Shown: piece after piece, positions 5,293 through 7,912 of the stretch
Layout of the letters: each line of letters starts with the position of its first letter
How positions within the stretch are numbered: position 1 is the stretch's first letter
From: Candidatus Nitrosopumilus sp.
GTDB lineage: Archaea > Thermoproteota > Nitrososphaeria > Nitrososphaerales > Nitrosopumilaceae
Assembly: GCA_013203245.1 (NCBI GenBank)
Contig: JABMOR010000031.1
Location: forward strand, 1 to 7,912
Length of the DNA stretch: 7,912 nucleotides
Direction of reading: 5' to 3'
Notes under the pieces: model-generated
What the model was told of the DNA's origin: nothing
Seen by the model: the letters and a program-made list of their open reading frames with translations, nothing else
The model's database searches: none
Made by a program: the position numbers and the translations under genes

Positions 5293-5302
5293 CTTTATAA
5301 GC
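5293..5302 (+). promoter_or_regulatory. TATA box of the C2H2 microprotein gene
   Basis: CTTTATAAGC is an excellent archaeal TATA box, centred 25 bp before the GTG start at 5323. It places transcription initiation at the start codon, hence a leaderless mRNA. Confidence 0.65.
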
Positions 5303-5322
5303 ACTAATCACTTAAACTGTTT

Positions 5323-5520
5323 GTGACAAAACCTTTGAAGAATAATGTATCTAAGATTTACTGTGAAAAATGTAATCTAGTTTTAGATTCTCGTGAAAAA
5401 TTTGAAAAGCATCTTGAAGGGCACAATTCTAGCTTTGTGTGTGAGGTCTGTCCAATTGACACTGCTATTGCAAAATTTGTAAATTTATTCAAGAAAAAAC
5501 CTTCTCGTAATTTGGAATAA
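5323..5520 (+). CDS. C2H2 zinc-finger microprotein (65 aa)
   Basis: The 65-residue product has one classical finger, C14-x2-C17-x12-H30-x3-H34 (YCEKCNLVLDSREKFEKHLE). A further C40-x2-C43 pair follows (FVCEVCPIDTAIAKF), then a basic amphipathic tail (KFVNLFKKKPSRNLE). The extra pair has no obvious partner ligands, so it may bind metal in a dimer or be redox active. Translation starts at GTG, fixed by the strong TATA box 25 bp upstream. The promoter has a dense set of repeats, so the gene may be tightly regulated. It ends 32 bp before the DsbA-like gene, separated by a T7 tract. A nucleic-acid-binding regulatory role is inferred from the finger and basic tail; the target is unknown. Confidence 0.8.
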   Translation: MTKPLKNNVSKIYCEKCNLVLDSREKFEKHLEGHNSSFVCEVCPIDTAIAKFVNLFKKKPSRNLE

Positions 5521-5521
5521 G

Positions 5522-5532
5522 TTTTTTTAACC
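5522..5532 (+). terminator. T7 tract: terminator and possible TATA region for the next gene
   Basis: Seven T residues (5522-5528) directly follow the stop codon of the C2H2 microprotein, as expected for an archaeal terminator. The same stretch, TTTTTTTAACC, ends about 20 bp before the ATG at 5553 and is centred near -26. It may therefore also serve as the TBP site of the DsbA-like gene. Confidence 0.45.
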
Positions 5533-5552
5533 AATACTTTCTGTTTTGTATT

Positions 5553-6212
5553 ATGAACAAATTAGGCATAATTATGGGTGTCATTGTTATTGTAATTATT
5601 GCTGGGGTTGCAGCTTCATTATCTGTATCACCTTCTGAAACTGTTAATCTTGATATGGGCAGAACTCATGGAACAATCTCCACTGCTATGGGTTCTCCAA
5701 TTTTAGGCGACCCTTTAGCACCAATCACTATTGTTGAATTTGGAGATTATCAATGTGAAATGTGTTACAGATGGTTTCATACTTCAAAACCTCAGATAGT
5801 TGAAAATTATATTGAAACGGGTAAGGCAAATCTTGTTTTTATTGATTTGGCATTTTTAGGTAGAGATTCATCTAAAGCTGCTCAGGCAACATACTGTGCT
5901 GAAGATCAAGAACAATATTGGGCATTTCATGACATGTTGTACAATTCTCAAGAACATGTAGATAATGGATGGGCTAATTCTGAAAGGCTAAAGGCATTTG
6001 CATTTAGCTTAGAATTGGATATGGAGTTGTTTGATAGCTGTCTAGATTCTGGAAAATATTCAAAACGAGTTGATTATAATATTCAACAAGCAAAAAAACA
6101 TGATGTAAATTCAACTCCTACTTTTATTGTTGTAGGAAATAATCAAGAAAAACAAATTAGTGGTGCACAACCATTTTCAGTGTTCAAACAAATATTGGAC
6201 ACGATGGTTTAG
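5553..6212 (+). CDS. Membrane-anchored DsbA-like thiol:disulfide oxidoreductase
   Basis: The 219-residue product starts with a signal anchor (hydrophobic residues about 4-26), placing the catalytic domain outside the membrane. The thioredoxin-fold domain has the active-site CEMC (C68, C71) after VEFGDYQ and a cis-proline motif NSTPTFIV (P189), with the usual inserted helical domain between. Two further cysteines, C115 (ATYCAEDQ) and C163 (FDSCLDS), occupy positions typical of the DsbA/BdbD-like (Thioredoxin_4) subgroup. Its likely job is to form or isomerise disulfides in exported proteins. The ATG at 5553 is preceded by a T-rich putative TATA region and no Shine-Dalgarno site. It abuts the next gene with zero spacing, so the two are almost certainly cotranscribed. 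Thaumarchaea usually carry several such paralogues, so substrate specificity is open. Confidence 0.9.
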   Translation: MNKLGIIMGVIVIVIIAGVAASLSVSPSETVNLDMGRTHGTISTAMGSPILGDPLAPITIVEFGDYQCEMCYRWFHTSKPQIVENYIETGKANLVFIDLAFLGRDSSKAAQATYCAEDQEQYWAFHDMLYNSQEHVDNGWANSERLKAFAFSLELDMELFDSCLDSGKYSKRVDYNIQQAKKHDVNSTPTFIVVGNNQEKQISGAQPFSVFKQILDTMV

Positions 6213-6698
6213 ATGACGTCTGCAATCAACCTGGTATTTTCAAATTCAAAGTATCTTCTCCTATCAACTGTAATTTTTTCGTCGATGTTGGTTGGGTTGC
6301 TGATTTTATCTGAATACGTCTTCATAAACCCGTACGTTGTTAGTCATATTCCATCCGGAACTGAATTTGGGTTTGTCCTCATTGTGGTGATTTCTGCATT
6401 ATCTGCACTAGTATTGCCGATGAACATATTTCGTATCAATACCCTCAAAAAATCCAAACAGAAAATGGGCGGTGGCGTGTTTGGTTCTGTTGTCGGGGCA
6501 GCTGCAGGTGCATGCAGCTGTGGTCAGATAGGGTTCGCCGTGATCTCGACATTTGGCTCAGTCGGAGCTACGGTAACGGCATTTCTGACCAACTACGAGA
6601 TCCCAATCCGGATGATTGCTGTTGGAATACTGGCAGTCACATACTTTACAACCGTAAAATCCCTCAAAACTGAATGCGCGTTTGATCCGGACTTGTAA
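6213..6698 (+). CDS. Four-TM membrane protein with Cys-Ser-Cys motif, partner gene of the DsbA-like protein
   Basis: The 161-residue product has four predicted membrane segments, about 14-34, 52-72, 88-125 (long, glycine/alanine-rich) and 130-148. A CSC motif (C101, C103) lies in the third, GAAAGACSCGQIGF, and one more cysteine, C155, in the short C-terminal tail. The ATG follows the TAG of the DsbA-like gene with no gap, so translation is probably coupled. A thiol pair in a membrane helix beside a DsbA-like gene suggests either a quinone-linked reoxidase or electron carrier (DsbB/VKOR-like role, though without their CxxC signature), or a metal transporter/resistance protein of MerT-like design. 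I cannot decide between these. Its codons look richer in G/C than those of the gene before it. Confidence 0.75.
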   Translation: MTSAINLVFSNSKYLLLSTVIFSSMLVGLLILSEYVFINPYVVSHIPSGTEFGFVLIVVISALSALVLPMNIFRINTLKKSKQKMGGGVFGSVVGAAAGACSCGQIGFAVISTFGSVGATVTAFLTNYEIPIRMIAVGILAVTYFTTVKSLKTECAFDPDL

Positions 6699-6736
6699 TG
6701 CGTTAGAAATTACCAATTAGGGAACACATTGATGAT

Positions 6737-6892
6737 TCAATCTAATCTTTTTGCACCTTGAATTTTCCCTGTGATAAAAGCGAGGTCATACGTTCGAAGT
6801 AATACCTCCTCCCCGTCTTCAGGATGGGTTTGTAGGTGTTTTGACATGTTTTTGATAATTTCTTCCTTGGATGGAATTTCTGGATCACTCAT
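6737..6892 (-). CDS. Small acidic/helical hypothetical protein (51 aa)
   Basis: From the ATG at 6890-6892 the minus strand encodes 51 residues ending in TGA at 6737. The product begins MSDPEIPSKEEIIKNMSKHL and continues QTHPEDGEEVLLRTYDLAFI, then TGKIQGAKRLD. It is hydrophilic with two predicted helices, no cysteine and no membrane segment. The composition is clearly protein-like, and more so than the overlapping plus-strand frame. A TATA-like TAATTTAAT (6926-6934) lies about 38 bp upstream, implying a short leader. The gene converges with the CSC membrane protein gene, 38 bp away. No family is recognised. Confidence 0.65.
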   Translation of the reverse strand: MSDPEIPSKEEIIKNMSKHLQTHPEDGEEVLLRTYDLAFITGKIQGAKRLD

Positions 6893-6963
6893 TTTGATTT
6901 TACCCTACAATGCCTCGGATTGGAGTAATTTAATGATTCAAACGAATCTGAAACTTATTCTAA

Positions 6964-7017
6964 TTTCAAAAGTGAGTTTTTGTATCAATTATGCACTAAA
7001 TAGGCAAACTTTTGAAA
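6964..7017. repeat. Perfect 10-bp inverted repeat around a TATA-like sequence
   Basis: TTTCAAAAGT (6964-6973) and ACTTTTGAAA (7008-7017) are exact inverted copies separated by 34 nt. CACTAAATAGG, a TATA-like element, lies inside. The arms could be operator half-sites controlling a transcript that starts near 7022-7026, or structural; no known site is recognised. Confidence 0.35.
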
Positions 7018-7054
7018 CCTTGGGACGTATCATTCAGTCGATGCAAGTATTTCT

Positions 7055-7132
7055 ATGACAATCATGTATATTCCAATTCGGCCCAGTAGGAGAGATCCTG
7101 AAGCTGATGAACTTGAATATGCTGAAGATTGA
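7055..7132 (+). CDS. Doubtful micro-ORF (25 aa)
   Basis: ATG 7055 to TGA 7130-7132 encodes 25 residues, beginning MTIMYIPIRPSRRDPEADEL and ending EYAED. A basic middle is followed by an acidic end, less AT-driven than random sequence. The TATA-like element at 6994-7004 would give a leader of about 30 nt, but no ribosome-binding site is visible. A second ATG at 7064 would shorten it to 22 residues. It is listed as a possibility only. Confidence 0.2.
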   Translation: MTIMYIPIRPSRRDPEADELEYAED

Positions 7133-7188
7133 CATCTGCTTCGCATTTCTAAAATAATCTGAAAAATTTCCAAAATTTGCAAAGTCGA

Positions 7189-7199
7189 GATATTTATTT
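7189..7199 (+). promoter_or_regulatory. TATA box of the archaeosortase-like gene
   Basis: GATATTTATTT is centred about 27 bp before the ATG at 7221, fitting a leaderless transcript. No Shine-Dalgarno sequence occurs between. Confidence 0.5.
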
Positions 7200-7220
7200 G
7201 CCTTTTTAGGATTTAATCTG

Positions 7221-7912
7221 ATGAGGAATTGGAATTTAATTTTTGGAATATTCATAATTTCTAGCCCCATTCTGTTTGCAATGATCGCATTCCCTGACTC
7301 CATAGCTTGGAGCTGGAATGAGGGCCGTGGTGGCTATTTTTTTGCCCTGATCTTTATTGTCGCTGAATTAATTGGATTGAAGATAGTAATTTCAAAGAAA
7401 AAATTACTTGTCGTGCTTCCTCTGGCTTTAGCTACTGTCGCATACCTTGTTTCTTTGGAATACGGTTTAAGAGAATACGTTGTTGAATCTGCAGAATTAT
7501 TCGATGTGCAATTAATCTATTCTTGGACGTGGATGTGGGATTTCATAGTCATGGCAATATTTGTTGTCGTGGCGTTGAGTATTTTCTTCGGAAAGCGCTG
7601 GATTAGAATTGCCCCTGCTGGCCCGATATTTCTTATAGGTACCGCTATAATTCTTTCACTTGATGCATTTTTCCCATATGACACACTTGGCCCGTTACAA
7701 TACGTTGTTCCGTATTTTGTTCAGGCAAATGTTTGGTTAATCACCGCACTTGACCTTGGAACCGCAGTTGCTAAAGACAATGTGATGTTCTTGCGCGGTG
7801 ATCACGGTTCTATGGCCCTTCAAGTATTTTGGCCATCAGCTGGTGTCCACAGCATCATAATTTTCTCATTAGTGATTGGGGCATTCATGCTAAAACTAAA
7901 CATCCCTAGAAA
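7221..7912 (+). CDS. Archaeosortase/exosortase-family protein (thaumarchaeosortase-like), 3' end missing
   Basis: The 230 codons present encode a multi-pass membrane protein with hydrophobic segments near residues 5-24, 39-57, 61-79, 106-123, 131-150, 160-182 and 211-226. An extracytoplasmic-type loop SWNEGRGGYFF (31-41) follows the first. Archaeosortases are proposed transpeptidases that cut C-terminal sorting signals (PGF-CTERM; PEFG-CTERM in thaumarchaea) from surface proteins. The family nucleophile normally sits in a motif like C-S/N-G-x-R/H-S. Here the matching stretch is WPSAGVHSIII (204-214), with S206 where cysteine is expected and G208, H210 and S211 conserved. I recall thaumarchaeal members being described with this Cys-to-Ser change, but cannot verify it here. 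The downstream conserved Arg and His lie beyond the edge. It starts at ATG with a TATA box about 27 bp upstream. Confidence 0.75.
   Translation, partial: MRNWNLIFGIFIISSPILFAMIAFPDSIAWSWNEGRGGYFFALIFIVAELIGLKIVISKKKLLVVLPLALATVAYLVSLEYGLREYVVESAELFDVQLIYSWTWMWDFIVMAIFVVVALSIFFGKRWIRIAPAGPIFLIGTAIILSLDAFFPYDTLGPLQYVVPYFVQANVWLITALDLGTAVAKDNVMFLRGDHGSMALQVFWPSAGVHSIIIFSLVIGAFMLKLNIPR

Larger units (their letters stand above)
5002..5322. other. 320-bp intergenic region with repeats; coding status of its middle unclear
   Basis: After the terminator of the upstream gene, this region shows no convincing gene. A minus-strand frame from ATG 5255 to TAA 5088 (55 aa) and a plus-strand frame 5103-5213 (36 aa) overlap each other. 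The former contains a fairly protein-like stretch (YFVKPNQHRIVIYDILSNHD); the latter is hydrophobic and AT-driven. The right third (5209-5302) holds repeated TATGATAAAA motifs, a long inverted repeat, a 17-bp tandem repeat, a small palindrome and the TATA box of the gene at 5323. It looks like a control region. Confidence 0.5.
6893..7220. other. 328-bp intergenic region: promoters, an inverted repeat and a doubtful micro-ORF
   Basis: This gap separates the small minus-strand gene from the archaeosortase-like gene. It contains the likely TATA sequence of the minus-strand gene (6926-6934) and a perfect 10-bp inverted repeat (6964-6973 with 7008-7017) bracketing a TATA-like CACTAAATAGG (6994-7004). 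It also holds a 25-codon plus-strand ORF (7055-7132) and the TATA box of the gene at 7221. No longer gene is supported. Confidence 0.5.

Noticed and set aside
6213..6698. Calling the four-TM protein a VKOR or DsbB
   Set aside because: It lacks the CxxC active-site motif and the second loop cysteine pair of those families; only size, topology and neighbourhood agree.
6771..7058. Plus-strand open frame of 95 codons
   Set aside because: It overlaps the more protein-like 51-aa minus-strand gene and ends in a non-coding-looking region. The product has no motif and no promoter at its start.
7090..7170. Possible box C/D guide RNA (CTGATGA with CTGA about 11 nt later)
   Set aside because: The C box lacks the expected purine at position 1, no good C' box is present, and the final CTGA is too far away.
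7034..7303. Minus-strand open frame of 89 codons
   Set aside because: It runs antisense across the TATA box and first codons of the archaeosortase-like gene, and its composition (Phe/Asn/Ile-rich) looks like a shadow.
1..7912. tRNA, rRNA, transposase or integrase signatures
   Set aside because: No cloverleaf with conserved T-loop, rRNA signature, transposase motif or terminal inverted repeats was recognised on either strand.

Overview
The window is an AT-rich stretch that looks like the chromosome of an ammonia-oxidising archaeon of the Nitrososphaerota (Thaumarchaeota), Nitrosopumilus/Nitrosarchaeum type. This assignment is inference from several cues. There is a digeranylgeranyl-lipid reductase-family flavoprotein, an archaeosortase-like multi-pass membrane protein with the thaumarchaeal Ser-for-Cys change, and several very small one-finger zinc proteins. 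Most genes have a TATA-like box about 25-30 bp before the start codon and no Shine-Dalgarno sequence, as in leaderless archaeal transcripts. Several starts are TTG or GTG.

Layout. 1-150 (-): 5' part of an unrecognised gene leaving the left edge. 225-440 (+): small double zinc-ribbon protein, divergent from it. 512-631 (+): 39-codon ORF whose frame continues past an in-frame TGA to 724. 725-1939 (-): geranylgeranyl reductase-family protein, preceded on the same strand by a C2HC zinc microprotein (1988-2197). 2297-2416 (+): 39-residue single-TM microprotein. 2436-4546 (-): three genes in order of transcription, an unknown 128-aa protein, a beta-hydroxyacid dehydrogenase of the 3-hydroxyisobutyrate dehydrogenase family, and an SDR oxidoreductase with its own TATA box. 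4630-5001 (+): unknown domain with a C-terminal C2H2 finger. 5002-5322: regulatory-looking intergenic region rich in repeats. 5323-5520 (+): C2H2 microprotein. 5553-6698 (+): abutting gene pair, a membrane-anchored DsbA-like thioredoxin and a four-TM protein with a Cys-Ser-Cys motif. 6737-6892 (-): 51-aa acidic protein. 7055-7132: doubtful micro-ORF. 7221-7912 (+): 5' portion of the thaumarchaeosortase-like gene, cut by the right edge.

How the genes may work together. The DsbA-like protein and its abutting membrane partner probably form one extracytoplasmic thiol-redox (or thiol/metal) unit. The archaeosortase-like protein would process and anchor surface proteins, so the right half has an envelope theme. 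The minus-strand dehydrogenase group is probably metabolic, but its substrates cannot be read from the sequence. The small zinc proteins are likely regulators or adaptors with unknown targets.

I see no mobile element, CRISPR array, rRNA or tRNA. The most interesting items are the Ser-substituted archaeosortase, the DsbA/CSC-membrane-protein pair, the repeat-rich control region before the C2H2 gene at 5323, and several compact genes of 39-51 codons that are easily missed.
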